This document shows positions 48,420 to 57,441 of a stretch of DNA of 64,000 bases, in pieces (position 1 is the first letter of the stretch; each line of letters starts with the position of its first letter). Source of the DNA: Paenarthrobacter sp. JL.01a (GTDB lineage: Bacteria; Actinomycetota; Actinomycetes; Actinomycetales; Micrococcaceae); contig NZ_CP104877.1 in NCBI RefSeq assembly GCF_025452095.1, forward strand, positions 558,001 to 622,000, given 5' to 3'. The notes beneath the pieces are model-generated. The model had not been told where the DNA came from, ran no database searches, and saw only the letters and a program-made list of their open reading frames with translations. Made by a program: the position numbers and the translations under genes.

Positions 48420-49986
48420 CAGGGAAGTACTTCTCCAGGAAGTCCGTCACCAGCTCGGCGCGTTCATCTGCTCCGACCTCCGGGAAACTGCCGTCATTCA
48501 GGCAGAAGAAGTCCATGTGGCGCTTGGCCAACAGCTTGGGCAGGTAGTGCAGTCCGGCCCACATGGTCGAATCCACGTAACGGACCTTCGCGGCCGTTTG
48601 GGTGACCGCACGGCCCGTGAGCAGGGCGTAGTAGTGGTAGAACGAGTTCGTGACCGAGATGTTGTCAGCGGCGCGGAAACGGCTGGCTGCGGTCTTGGCG
48701 AACTCGGCGGGGAATTCCTTCTCCATCTGCGCCACCACGCTGCGCCGCAACGGGGCAGCGGTGTGCTCCAGGTGCCGGGTGGTGATCCGGCCGAAGCGTT
48801 CCCAGAGGAGCTTGCGGTTGACCCGGGCCGCGTTCTCGAAGCCACTGCGCTCGGCATCGTTCTCACCCAGGCCGATGCGGGTGTCCGCTTCGATGAACTT
48901 GGTGATGCCGCCGGGTGTGAAGAACATGTCCGGCCCCACAGGACGGCCGAAGAACATGTCGTCATTGGAGTACAGGAAGTGCTCGGACAGGCCCTCGATG
49001 TGGTGCAGCTGGCATTCCACAGCCTGCGAATTGTGGGTAGGCAGGACCGAGGGATCGGCGAAGAATTCCTCGCTCCGAACGATCGTCACGGCCGGGTGGT
49101 CAGCCAGCCACTCAGGCGCGGGTGAATCCGTGGCAATGAAGATCCGGCGGATCCAGGGCGCGAACATGTGCACCGAACGCAAGGCATATTTCAGTTCGTT
49201 GATCTGACGGAACCGGGCCTCGTGGTCGTCACCTTCGCCAAGGACAGCGCCGGCCTGCTGGGCGCGGCGGCGTGCAATGTACTCAGGATCGCTGCCATCA
49301 ACCCACGAAAAAACGATGTCGATGTCGAAAGCAATGTCGCTGGCGTGGTCCGCGAACATGTTCTCGATGGTGGGCCAGGTGAGGCCGTGCCGCTGCACGG
49401 TTCCACGGACGGCGTCCTGCCGAAGCAGGGTACGGCGCGTCAGGGAATTCTCGACCGGCAGTTCCAGGTGGTCGCCTTCGAACCTCCACAGTTCAAGCTG
49501 GACACCCAGTGCCGGGCCGTACCAGAGGCCCCCGCCGACCTCCACGCGGGGACGGTAGAGGCGGAAGATGCGGGCCTTCCGGTTGGCCGACAGTTCGCCA
49601 TCGGCCACGAGCACGGACGTCTTTTTCCTGGCGTCCACAGTCATCGCGTAGAAGGGTTCGTTCCGGAAGGCTTCAACCAGGGCGTCCCGGACATCCTTGC
49701 GGGATTCCCAGTCGACGGCGATCACGGGCCGCTCGTCATTGCCGCGCACCAGGATGAAATCGATGCCTGCGGCATCCAAGGCAGCCCGTACAGCCAGGAG
49801 ATCGGAAACCATGGCCTGTTGCGGGGTCAGGTCGGCGTTGACCAGGGCGTACCGCCCACGGTGACGGACGACGTCGGACCTGTGCCTGAGATGCGCGACG
49901 ACGCCAGGGGAGACCGCCTCCGCAATCGTGTCCTCTTCGACGGACGGGCTGCCGTGGTAAATCGGATCGACCTGTGCTTGTGTGAT
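48397..49986 (-). CDS. Stealth family capsular polysaccharide phosphotransferase
   Basis: Transfers a sugar-phosphate to a surface polysaccharide. Stealth regions are clear: [19 protein letters not shown] (CR1), [37 protein letters not shown] (CR2), [42 protein letters not shown] (CR3) and a C-terminal CR4-like part. The first ATG in frame is at 49812, but upstream the same frame continues without a stop and encodes [20 protein letters not shown], typical of stealth N-termini. Between the upstream stop (50035) and 49812 there is no ATG, GTG or TTG. The only well-placed candidate is ATC at 49984-49986, with GGAGAAAC upstream, giving about 529 aa. Likely cotranscribed with the HAD gene. Confidence 0.85.
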   Translation of the reverse strand: MTQAQVDPIYHGSPSVEEDTIAEAVSPGVVAHLRHRSDVVRHRGRYALVNADLTPQQAMVSDLLAVRAALDAAGIDFILVRGNDERPVIAVDWESRKDVRDALVEAFRNEPFYAMTVDARKKTSVLVADGELSANRKARIFRLYRPRVEVGGGLWYGPALGVQLELWRFEGDHLELPVENSLTRRTLLRQDAVRGTVQRHGLTWPTIENMFADHASDIAFDIDIVFSWVDGSDPEYIARRRAQQAGAVLGEGDDHEARFRQINELKYALRSVHMFAPWIRRIFIATDSPAPEWLADHPAVTIVRSEEFFADPSVLPTHNSQAVECQLHHIEGLSEHFLYSNDDMFFGRPVGPDMFFTPGGITKFIEADTRIGLGENDAERSGFENAARVNRKLLWERFGRITTRHLEHTAAPLRRSVVAQMEKEFPAEFAKTAASRFRAADNISVTNSFYHYYALLTGRAVTQTAAKVRYVDSTMWAGLHYLPKLLAKRHMDFFCLNDGSFPEVGADERAELVTDFLEKYFPVKAPWER

Positions 49987-50034
49987 GGCTGTTTCTCCGG
50001 GATCGTCGGTGGTGCTTGTGCAGGTGGTGAAGCT

Positions 50035-50955
50035 TTAGATGGCCAGGGCCCCGCGCCAGCTGCGGAGGAAGGCTCCGCCGGCGTCGTCGTGGATCACGTC
50101 GTCGGCAAGGTCCAGGTCCGCGGCGGTCAGGATGGCGTACGGCTTGACCGGCACGCCGTCCGCAGGCCGGACATCCACGTGCTTCACGTCGTGATCGTTG
50201 TGGTGCAGCCAGTCTGCCATGGCGTAGTCCGTCCGGGAATCTCCCACGGTGCGCCAGGAGCGCGGCGTGATTCCCTGGGCGGCCAGGAGCTCCACTGCCC
50301 GGCTTGCCCCGAGGTCCTTGCCGAGCCGTACGGACTCGATGTCCGTGGAGATGATGGTGGGGTCAAGGCGGTAATCGGCGGTGTCGTCGGAGCCGGGCGC
50401 ATGGTGGTCGAGGATAGCGGCGTTCAGGCCGTGCTGTTCCATGATGCCCAGGGCGTCGGCGTCGAAAAGCTTCTGCTCGGCCAGGTAATCGGCGCTGGCC
50501 ACGTTCAGGTGCTGCTCGACCGAAACCATGGCCCGCTTGGTCTCGTCGAAGAACATGTGCGTGGCGTAGTCCTCGGCCACGAGCCTGCGGATGTCGTCAC
50601 CGTAGGCCTTGGGGACGGCGAGTTCGTGGTCCACGTGGATGGGGCCGGGGCCTTCGGCGGTGTAGCTGAACCAGACCGCACCCTTCTCGCAAATGGCGTG
50701 GATCACCGTGTTGGCGGGCATGCCCGCGGCAATCATCGGCTCCATGACCTGCTGGGCGATGAAGGCGTCGGAACGGCCGGTGTTGAAGATGACAGGGATC
50801 CCGGCCGAGGCGAGGGCCACCAGGTCGGCGATGATGTCCGGCTTGACGTCGCGCGTCACAGGGCTGGCGATGGGGCCATCGACATCCAGCAGCAGAGCCA
50901 GCGCGGGCTCGGTGCGGGCAGCGGTCCGGTCATTACCTTGGAGCGGTTGGGTCAT
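50035..50955 (-). CDS. HAD-superfamily phosphatase
   Basis: 306 aa. Motif I LALLLDVDGPIASPV (~20-34), motif II VIFNTGRSDAF (~55-65) and motif IV WRTVGDSRTDYAMADWL (~235-251). The central cap contains RAMVSVEQHLNVASADYL. It is probably a sugar phosphatase of the Cof/trehalose-phosphatase group. The stop is 49 bp before the likely start of the stealth phosphotransferase on the same strand, which suggests a joint role in surface polysaccharide or osmolyte metabolism. Confidence 0.83.
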   Translation of the reverse strand: MTQPLQGNDRTAARTEPALALLLDVDGPIASPVTRDVKPDIIADLVALASAGIPVIFNTGRSDAFIAQQVMEPMIAAGMPANTVIHAICEKGAVWFSYTAEGPGPIHVDHELAVPKAYGDDIRRLVAEDYATHMFFDETKRAMVSVEQHLNVASADYLAEQKLFDADALGIMEQHGLNAAILDHHAPGSDDTADYRLDPTIISTDIESVRLGKDLGASRAVELLAAQGITPRSWRTVGDSRTDYAMADWLHHNDHDVKHVDVRPADGVPVKPYAILTAADLDLADDVIHDDAGGAFLRSWRGALAI

Positions 50956-51091
50956 GCCCCTATTCTGTCAGTCCCGCAGACTCCCCACACAGCTGTGACG
51001 TTCGACGACGATTAGTCACCTTTTGGCTACAACCTGCCTGTGCTGCGGGTCACAAGTTCCGTTAGGGCGGCATCTTCCATAGGCTTGCAGG

Positions 51092-51391
51092 GTGATCTTC
51101 AAAGCTGTGGGCGAGGGACGCCCGTACCCTGACCATGGATACACCGCGCCCAGGGACTGGGCTGCCCTGCCTCCGCGCCCTGTGCGGTTGGATGACCTGG
51201 TCACCACCAAGCGGACCCTGGACCTGGAGGCGTTGCTGGCTGAAGACTCCACATTCTTCGGAGACCTGTTCCCGCATGTGGTCCAGTACCAAGGCGTGAT
51301 GTACCTCGAGGACGGCCTCCACAGGGCGGTCCGCACGGCGTTGCACCAAAGGACTGCGATCCACGCACGCGTATTGGTGATCGATGGCTAG
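51092..51391 (+). CDS. Conserved small actinobacterial protein
   Basis: 99 aa with a GTG start: MIFKAVGEGRPYPDHG, RPVRLDDLVTTKRTLDLEALLAEDSTFFGDLFPHVVQYQGVMYLEDGLHRAVRTALHQRTAIHARVL. The YLEDGLHRAVR stretch resembles a ParB/Srx-type helix and the conservation pattern looks functional, but I assign no function. Its end overlaps the LytR_C-domain gene by 8 bp, so they form an operon. Confidence 0.75.
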   Translation: MIFKAVGEGRPYPDHGYTAPRDWAALPPRPVRLDDLVTTKRTLDLEALLAEDSTFFGDLFPHVVQYQGVMYLEDGLHRAVRTALHQRTAIHARVLVIDG

Positions 51392-52094
51392 GCAGCCCGG
51401 GCTGGACCAAGGTGAGTCCCGGACAAAAAAACGTAAGCGTCCCAAGGATGTGACGCAGTTGCACGGCCATCACGTGGTGACGGGGCCGGAGCTCCGGGCA
51501 ACGTTTGCCGACGACGCCCCGGTCCGGCGCGGAAGTTTCGGACGCCGCCTCTTCCACGGGATAGTCCTGGTGTTGTTGCTCGGCGTGATCGCTGCTGGGG
51601 CAGTAGGTGCCTGGGCTGTCATGAACGGCGTCATCAAGGTCCCGACGGCCATTGCCAGCAAAGCGCCTTCCAGCCTCTGCCCTTCCACCACGTTCGACTA
51701 CGTGCCCAACGAGACCGTCCAGCTCAACGTCCTCAATGCCACCTCGCGCAGCGGGCTCGCGGCGACAGTGGCTGACCAGTTCACCGCGCGTGGCTACAAG
51801 GTAGCTTCCGTCGGGAACAGTGACACCGCCTATTCGGGCATCGGCGTGGTGGTGTCCGGGGTCAAGGGCCAGGCGGCTGCCTTCAACATCCAGCGCAACC
51901 TTGCCGGCACGGACTACTTCCAGGACAACCGGGAAGACGAGTCGGTGGACGTCATCATCACGCCGGGTTATGAAGGCCTGGTGGAACCGCAGTTGGTGGA
52001 CCAGACCCCCGGCAAACTCATGTGCCCGCGCGAGGAACTGCGGATCGCCGACAACTCCAAGTGGCCCATCATTCCCACGAGGCCCGCAGGCTGA
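51384..52094 (+). CDS. LytR C-terminal domain membrane protein
   Basis: 236 aa. A basic cytosolic part (to ~55), one membrane helix (GIVLVLLLGVIAAGAVGAWAVM, ~60-81), then an extracytoplasmic LytR_C domain: ETVQLNVLNATSRSGLAATVADQFTARGYKVASVGNSDTAYSG. LytR_C domains accompany cell-wall ligases of the LCP family, but no LCP domain is present here. It probably acts at the wall or envelope. Translationally coupled to the gene before. Confidence 0.85.
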   Translation: MARQPGLDQGESRTKKRKRPKDVTQLHGHHVVTGPELRATFADDAPVRRGSFGRRLFHGIVLVLLLGVIAAGAVGAWAVMNGVIKVPTAIASKAPSSLCPSTTFDYVPNETVQLNVLNATSRSGLAATVADQFTARGYKVASVGNSDTAYSGIGVVVSGVKGQAAAFNIQRNLAGTDYFQDNREDESVDVIITPGYEGLVEPQLVDQTPGKLMCPREELRIADNSKWPIIPTRPAG

Positions 52095-52140
52095 CACGCC
52101 CGCCGGTACCGCCCCTCAAAGTCGCGGGGGATGCGTGGCG

Positions 52141-52836
52141 TCAGGCCGTAGCTGCGGCGGTGTCCAACAGGATAGGCCTGCCTGCCTCGTCAAAGCGGGC
52201 ACCGGCTCCGAGCTGGATGAAGCGAACGGTCTGGGCGGTGTGCGCCTCCTGCGCGGCAAGAAGCCCGACGTCGGAGGTTGCGGACGGTGGGGGAGTCTCG
52301 CCGTCGGGCGTCCGGTTGCGCCGTGCGGCGCTGGCTGACAGCGTTCCGTGGATGAGCCGCGCGAGCTGGGCAACATCGATGTCCGGAAGGTAACCCTGCT
52401 GCACGCCGTCCCGGAGGATGTCCTGGAGCAGGGCATTGAGCTCGCCCACGTGGTCTGCGAGCTTGGCGAAGGAGCCGGGGGAGAGGACGGCGGCCATGGC
52501 AGGGCCTGGCGGAAGGTGGCGGCGGCTGAGATCCTCCACCTGTGCACGGACGTAGAGTGCCAGGCGGTCCACCGGGTTGTGGAGTGCGGCCAGTGACTCG
52601 CGGAGGTCCACGATGAAGCGTTCGGTCTCGTCCAGTGCGTACGCGATGAGGAGCTGCTCCATGTCCGCGTAGTAGTTGTAGACCGCGGTCCGGCCCACGC
52701 CCGCGTGGCGGGCAACATCGGTCATGGTCAGCCCGGGCAGGCCATGGGTGAAGAGGAGCTCGCCAAAGGCGGTGAGAATCCTACGTTGGGTCTCGGCGCG
52801 TTGGGCAGCGTTCGTGGCGGCCGTGATCCTGGGCAT
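52141..52836 (-). CDS. TetR family regulator
   Basis: 231 aa. The HTH is ILTAFGELLFTHGLPGLTMTDVARHAGVGRTAVYNYYADMEQLLIAYA (~21-68). The ligand domain contains LARLIHGTLSASAARRN. There is no adjacent divergent target gene: a LacI gene lies across a 131-bp gap in the divergent direction, so cross-control is possible but unsupported. ATG start. Confidence 0.9.
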   Translation of the reverse strand: MPRITAATNAAQRAETQRRILTAFGELLFTHGLPGLTMTDVARHAGVGRTAVYNYYADMEQLLIAYALDETERFIVDLRESLAALHNPVDRLALYVRAQVEDLSRRHLPPGPAMAAVLSPGSFAKLADHVGELNALLQDILRDGVQQGYLPDIDVAQLARLIHGTLSASAARRNRTPDGETPPPSATSDVGLLAAQEAHTAQTVRFIQLGAGARFDEAGRPILLDTAAATA

Positions 52837-52967
52837 ATAGACACTTTACCGCGATCTGTCAGCAAACCGGGTCATGGCGCGTAAGCAGCCAAACCGGGCG
52901 GTAACATCGTGAAAAGCCGGGAAGCCGGGAAGCCGGGCAACAGGAAAATCGCAGCAAGGGGGGCGTC

Positions 52968-53966
52968 TTGCGCGCAACGGTCAAGGACGTGGCGCGCCGC
53001 GCGGGGGTCTCACCCAAAACGGTCTCGAATGTCATGAATGGAATCGTCCCGGTGAGCGGACCTACGCGGCTCAGGGTTGAACGGGCCATGCAGGAGCTGG
53101 ACTATGTCCCGAATCTTTCTGCGCGGGGACTGCGCAACGGCCGCTCCGGTGTGATCGGCCTGGCCCTGCCGAACCTGGGCACCCCGTTCTCTGCCGAGCT
53201 CGCCCAAAGTGTTGTCGAAGTTGCCCATGCCCAAGGCTGGAGCGTGCAGATCGAGGAAACGGGTTCGGACCCGCATCGTGAGCAGGAGCTGATGACGCGC
53301 GCCCGGGCCAACCTGATCGATGGCCTGATCCTCAACCCCGTGGTGCTCGACGAAAGCGCAGTGAGGGTCGGTGTGGCGCTGCCTCCTGTGGTGCTGCTGG
53401 GCGAAGTCTCCCAGGAGCTGGCCGACCGCGTTTTCGTGGACAGCTTTGCCGCGGCCCGTGACATGACCCTGGCTCTCGCCCGGCCCGGCCGCCGGCGCAT
53501 CGCGGTTCTGGGCATCAACCGGGGAAGGAAATCCGCCACTGCAATTCAGCGCACGCAAGGATATGAGGCAGCCCTGCAGTCCCTGGGCATCCCGCGGGAT
53601 GAGTCGCTGATGATCGCCTGTGAAGAATGGACCCCGGCCTCAGCAGCGGAGTCACTGATGCAGTACCTCGACAGCAACCCACTGCCCGAGGCGATCTTCT
53701 GCTTCACCGACTCGATGGCCCTGGGTGCCCTGAATACCTTGTGGAAGCGGGGAGTCCGGGTCCCGGAGGACGTTGCCGTGGCGGGTTTCGACGACATTGC
53801 TGACGGCCGGTTCGCCGTACCGCCGCTGAGTACCGTGTCCGTGGACAAGCGGGCGATTGCCGCCGAGGCGCTCCGCCTGCTCACTGAGCGCATGGCGGAC
53901 AGGGATCATCCGCAGCGCATTGTGTCTGTGCCCTACAGGATCGAAGAGCGGGCCAGCAGCCGCTAA
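52968..53966 (+). CDS. LacI family regulator of the arabinoside operon
   Basis: 332 aa, TTG start with AAGGGGGG upstream. The HTH and hinge are TVKDVARRAGVSPKTVSNVMNGIVPVSGPTRLRVERAMQELDYVPN (~4-49). The sugar-binding core contains SGVIGLALPNLGTPFS, DGLILNPVVLDES, FCFTDSMALGALNTLWKRG and VAVAGFDDIADGRFAVPPLSTV. It precedes an operator, an ABC importer and a GH51 arabinofuranosidase, so the inducer is probably arabinose or an arabino-oligosaccharide. The upstream gap contains three GAAGCCGG copies. Confidence 0.92.
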   Translation: MRATVKDVARRAGVSPKTVSNVMNGIVPVSGPTRLRVERAMQELDYVPNLSARGLRNGRSGVIGLALPNLGTPFSAELAQSVVEVAHAQGWSVQIEETGSDPHREQELMTRARANLIDGLILNPVVLDESAVRVGVALPPVVLLGEVSQELADRVFVDSFAAARDMTLALARPGRRRIAVLGINRGRKSATAIQRTQGYEAALQSLGIPRDESLMIACEEWTPASAAESLMQYLDSNPLPEAIFCFTDSMALGALNTLWKRGVRVPEDVAVAGFDDIADGRFAVPPLSTVSVDKRAIAAEALRLLTERMADRDHPQRIVSVPYRIEERASSR

Positions 53967-53982
53967 GACTGCTCAATAAGTA

Positions 53983-54004
53983 AAATTGTTCGCGCTAACA
54001 ATTT
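53983..54004. promoter_or_regulatory. LacI-type operator upstream of the ABC operon
   Basis: AAATTGTT-cgcgct-AACAATTT: perfect 8-bp arms with a 6-bp GC-rich centre, the usual shape of LacI-family sites. It lies just downstream of the lacI-type stop and 146 bp before the binding-protein gene. Confidence 0.75.
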
Positions 54005-54149
54005 CTCTTGCCCAGCCTATTACAACGATGTAATGTGAGAGCTGCGTCACCCCGGGGCCACCTTTTACCCACGCGAGGAGACGTGCCGGAGCCGGACTTC
54101 AGTGCAGCAGTGTGTTTCCTTTCAGCGGACCCTTCCAAAGGAGTGACGG

Positions 54150-55484
54150 GTGAAGCAGTTTGAATCATTGACCGGGAGAAGTATGTCCCGGAGACAGCTC
54201 TTGACGGGCTCGGCGCTGCTTGGCGGCGGGCTCCTGGCCACAGGCCTCACCGGCTGTGGCGGCGCAGCAGGAGCCGCATCCACGCCGACCATCAATTTCT
54301 GGCATCTCCTCTCCGGAGGAGACGGCACCAAGATGCAGGCCATGATCGCCAATGCCAACAACGGGAATCCGGGCTTCAAGGTCCACCCCACAGTGTTGGC
54401 CTGGGGTGCGCCGTACTACACCAAGCTCGCCATGGCATCGGCAGGCGGGCGTCCCCCGGAAGTGGCCATCATGCACGCAAGCCGCGTTCCCGGATATGCC
54501 CCCGGTGGCCTCATTGAGCCCTGGGATCTGGGCCTGCTGGCGCAGAACGGCATCACCCCGGAGAACTTTGCACCGCGCATCTGGGAAAAGAGCCAACAAA
54601 ACGGAAAAGTGTTCTCCCTGGCACTGGATTCCCACCCTTTCATCATGTTCTACAACACCGATATCGCGGGCAAGGCAGGATTGCTGGAAAGCAATGGCCA
54701 GCTGCGCGACGTGAGCTCGCCCGCGGAGTTCAAGGCCGTGGCCCTGGAGATGCAGAAGGTCACCAAATCCCATGGTTTGTCCTTCGGCTACCTGAATCTT
54801 GGCTCACAGATGTGGCGCCTGTTTTACACGCTCTACAAGCAGCACGGTGCCGAGATTGTCCTGACTCCGGGCCAACCCATGCAGGCCAACCGGGACGCAG
54901 CCGTAGAGTCACTGGAGTTCATGGCGTCGCTCTTTGACGACACAATCGCGGCCAAAGGCAACGACATCAACACCGGCATCGCCGAGTTCGTCCGTGGCGA
55001 CTCGGGCATGCTCTTCAGCGGTGGCTGGGAACTGCCCACCATGAAAAAGGCAAAGCTGCCCGTTGACGCGCTCACCATTCCCACTCTGTACGGGACGCCG
55101 GCTTCCTACGCCGATTCGCACTCGTTCGTCCTTCCACGGCAGCTCGCTGTTGACGAGGAAAAGCGCAGGGATGCCTACAAGTTTGTCAGCGACATCCTCA
55201 AAGGCTCGTTGTCGTGGGCCGAGGCAGGCCATATCCCGGCGTACCAACCCGTGGTGCAGTCACAGGCTTACAAGGAACTCACCCCGCAGGTCCATTACGC
55301 GAACGCCGCAGAGATCATTTCCTACGATCCCGAGGCCTGGTTCAGTGGATCGGGCTCGGACTGGCAGAACTACTTCGCCGAGTTCATCCAGAACGTGCTG
55401 CTGGGACGCAGCAAGGCGCAGGACGGATGGGACGGCTTCGTAGGCCGCACCAACGACCTTCTATCCCGGCCCAACCCGGTCTGA
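54150..55484 (+). CDS. Sugar ABC transporter, solute-binding lipoprotein (Tat type)
   Basis: 444 aa, GTG start with AAAGGAGTG upstream. The N-terminus MSRRQLLTGSALLGGGLLATGLTGCGG has a twin-arginine motif (SRRQLL) and lipobox LTGC (Cys ~36), so it is exported folded and lipidated. The mature part is a family 1 extracellular binding protein: WHLLSGGDGTKMQAM, IMFYNTDI, GDSGMLFSGGWELP, WNQNY-like end. It probably binds arabino-oligosaccharides or arabinosides, judging from the GH51 gene in the operon. Confidence 0.92.
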   Translation: MKQFESLTGRSMSRRQLLTGSALLGGGLLATGLTGCGGAAGAASTPTINFWHLLSGGDGTKMQAMIANANNGNPGFKVHPTVLAWGAPYYTKLAMASAGGRPPEVAIMHASRVPGYAPGGLIEPWDLGLLAQNGITPENFAPRIWEKSQQNGKVFSLALDSHPFIMFYNTDIAGKAGLLESNGQLRDVSSPAEFKAVALEMQKVTKSHGLSFGYLNLGSQMWRLFYTLYKQHGAEIVLTPGQPMQANRDAAVESLEFMASLFDDTIAAKGNDINTGIAEFVRGDSGMLFSGGWELPTMKKAKLPVDALTIPTLYGTPASYADSHSFVLPRQLAVDEEKRRDAYKFVSDILKGSLSWAEAGHIPAYQPVVQSQAYKELTPQVHYANAAEIISYDPEAWFSGSGSDWQNYFAEFIQNVLLGRSKAQDGWDGFVGRTNDLLSRPNPV

Positions 55485-55522
55485 CCGGCACACCCGCACA
55501 CCGAGCGACAAAGGAGTCATTC

Positions 55523-56470
55523 ATGAGTTCCTCTACTGCGTCCCGGCAGACCAGCCAAGCACGGACAACAACTGCACCCGGTATCAAGACCGGCCCCTCC
55601 CTGCGCAGGAGCAGGGACAACGTGAGCGGATGGGCCTTCGCAGCCCCGTTCCTCGTGTTCTTCCTGGTGTTCCTCGTCTGGCCCATTTTTTACGGGTTCT
55701 ACATGAGCCTGACGGGCAAGTCCCTCACCGGCGCCAACGACGCCCTCATTGGTTTTTCCAACTACTCCGAGGCGTTTGCCGATGCCGGGATGTGGCGTTC
55801 CCTGGGCAACACGCTCTACTTCACGGTGATCAGCACAGTGCCGTTGGTGCTGGTTGCGCTGGTCATGGCCGCGCTGTTGAACATCGGCCTGCCGGCCCAG
55901 TGGCTCTGGCGGCTTTCCTACTTTGCCCCGTTCCTTCTGGCGTCCACGGTTGTCTCCCTGTTCTTCGTCTGGATGTACAACCCGCAGCTTGGCCTGATCA
56001 ACGATTTCCTGTCCAAGTTCGGCATCCCCAAGGTCGGCTGGCTCAACGACCCCAACGTGGCCATGTGGTCCATCGTGATCGCAACGCTTTGGTGGACGGT
56101 GGGGTTCAACTTCCTTCTCTACCTGGCGGCCATGCAGAACATCCCTGCCCAGCACTACGAAGCGGCCTCCCTGGACGGTGCCGGCGCGTGGAGGCAGTTC
56201 TTCTCCATCACGCTGCCGCAGCTCACGCCCACCACCGTGATGATCGTGCTTCTGCAGATCCTTGCTTCGCTGAAGGTCTTTGACCAGATCTACCAGATGA
56301 CCTCCGGCGGCCCGGGTGGTTCCACCCGTCCGGTGGTCCAGTACATCTTCGAAACCGGGTTCACCGGGTACCGGCTGGGATACTCCGCAGCCATCTCCTA
56401 CATCTTCTTCGGACTGATCGTGTTGGTTTCCGCCTTGCAGTTCGTCGTCACCCGTCGCAGGAGCGCATAG
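55523..56470 (+). CDS. Sugar ABC transporter permease 1
   Basis: 315 aa, ATG 55523 with AAAGGAG upstream. Six helices expected; the N-terminal one is FAAPFLVFFLVFLVWPIFYGFYMSLTG. The EAA loop is EAASLDGAGAWRQFFSITLPQLTPT (~ residue 215). Member of the MalF-like family. It follows the binding protein by 38 bp and precedes the second permease by 2 bp. Confidence 0.94.
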   Translation: MSSSTASRQTSQARTTTAPGIKTGPSLRRSRDNVSGWAFAAPFLVFFLVFLVWPIFYGFYMSLTGKSLTGANDALIGFSNYSEAFADAGMWRSLGNTLYFTVISTVPLVLVALVMAALLNIGLPAQWLWRLSYFAPFLLASTVVSLFFVWMYNPQLGLINDFLSKFGIPKVGWLNDPNVAMWSIVIATLWWTVGFNFLLYLAAMQNIPAQHYEAASLDGAGAWRQFFSITLPQLTPTTVMIVLLQILASLKVFDQIYQMTSGGPGGSTRPVVQYIFETGFTGYRLGYSAAISYIFFGLIVLVSALQFVVTRRRSA

Positions 56471-56472
56471 CC

Positions 56473-57369
56473 ATGGCAAATACAACCCTCACCCGTTCCA
56501 TCCCACGTACCGGTTCCGGACAGGTCATCCGCCAGCCACGCAAGAAGCTGACGGTCGGCAAGACCGCGGCTGTCGTAGTGGCAGCCGTCCTCGCCGTCCT
56601 CTGGCTGGTTCCCTTCGCCTGGGCAACTGTCACCGCCTTCAAGTCCGAAGCGGATGCCTCAGCGTCGAAAGTCAGCTGGTTCCCGCCGTCGGGCTTTACC
56701 TTTGACGCTTTCGCCAGCGTGTTCCAAGCCGGCAACATCCCGCTCTGGACCTGGAACTCGCTCTACACCTCGGCGGCCATCACGCTTATCACCCTGGTGA
56801 TCTCCGCCCTGGTGGCGTACGCGTTGTCCAGGATCGAGTTCAAAGGCAAGAAGGTGCTGATGATCGCCATCATCGCCAGCATCATCGTGCCGCCACCGGT
56901 GCTCATGATCCCGCTCTTCTACCAAATGCTCGCGTTCAAGATGATCGATACCCCGTGGGCAATCGTGCTGCCGCAGGTGATCCACCCCGCCATGGTGTTT
57001 GTCCTCAAGCGGTTCTTCGACCAAATTCCGCATGAACTCGAGGAAGCTGCCGTGATGGACGGGGCCAGCCGGCTCAGGATTTTCCTGCAGATCATCCTGC
57101 CGTTGTCCCGGCCGATCCTGGCCGCCGTCGCCATCTTTGTGTTCATCGGCGCCTGGAACAACTTCCTGTGGCCGTTCATCTCCACCAACGACGACGGCCT
57201 GCTGACCCTTCCCGTGGGCCTGCAGACCATCAAGAGCGCGTATGGCGTGCAGTATGCGCAGAACATGGCGTCGGCACTGCTGGCCGCACTGCCGCTGATC
57301 GTCGTCTTCCTGTTCTTCCAGCGCCAGATCATCAAGGGCATTTCCACCACCGGCCTGGCCGGAACCTGA
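56473..57369 (+). CDS. Sugar ABC transporter permease 2
   Basis: 298 aa, ATG directly after the permease 1 stop. MalG-like with EAA loop EEAAVMDGASRLRIFLQIILPLSRPI (~195) and terminal FLFFQRQIIKGISTTGLAG. No ATP-binding subunit gene is in the operon, so a shared multi-sugar ATPase (MsmK/UgpC type) encoded elsewhere is probably used. Confidence 0.94.
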   Translation: MANTTLTRSIPRTGSGQVIRQPRKKLTVGKTAAVVVAAVLAVLWLVPFAWATVTAFKSEADASASKVSWFPPSGFTFDAFASVFQAGNIPLWTWNSLYTSAAITLITLVISALVAYALSRIEFKGKKVLMIAIIASIIVPPPVLMIPLFYQMLAFKMIDTPWAIVLPQVIHPAMVFVLKRFFDQIPHELEEAAVMDGASRLRIFLQIILPLSRPILAAVAIFVFIGAWNNFLWPFISTNDDGLLTLPVGLQTIKSAYGVQYAQNMASALLAALPLIVVFLFFQRQIIKGISTTGLAGT

Positions 57370-57401
57370 CCGATACCTCGCCGGAACCTGACCGATACCA
57401 A
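57358..57401 (+). repeat. Tandem 22-bp duplication at the permease 3' end
   Basis: GCCGGAACCTGACCGATACC occurs at 57358-57377 and again at 57380-57399. The unit includes the stop codon, so only the second copy is untranslated spacer. It looks like a recent slippage duplication. Confidence 0.85.
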
Positions 57402-57441
57402 CCGCCTACCAACAGTTCTCAGAACACAACCAAGGAGATTC

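Noticed and set aside
49168..51015. A 615-codon plus-strand frame
   Set aside because: Antisense to the stealth and HAD genes, both of which show clear family motifs; the frame has no domain or ribosome site.
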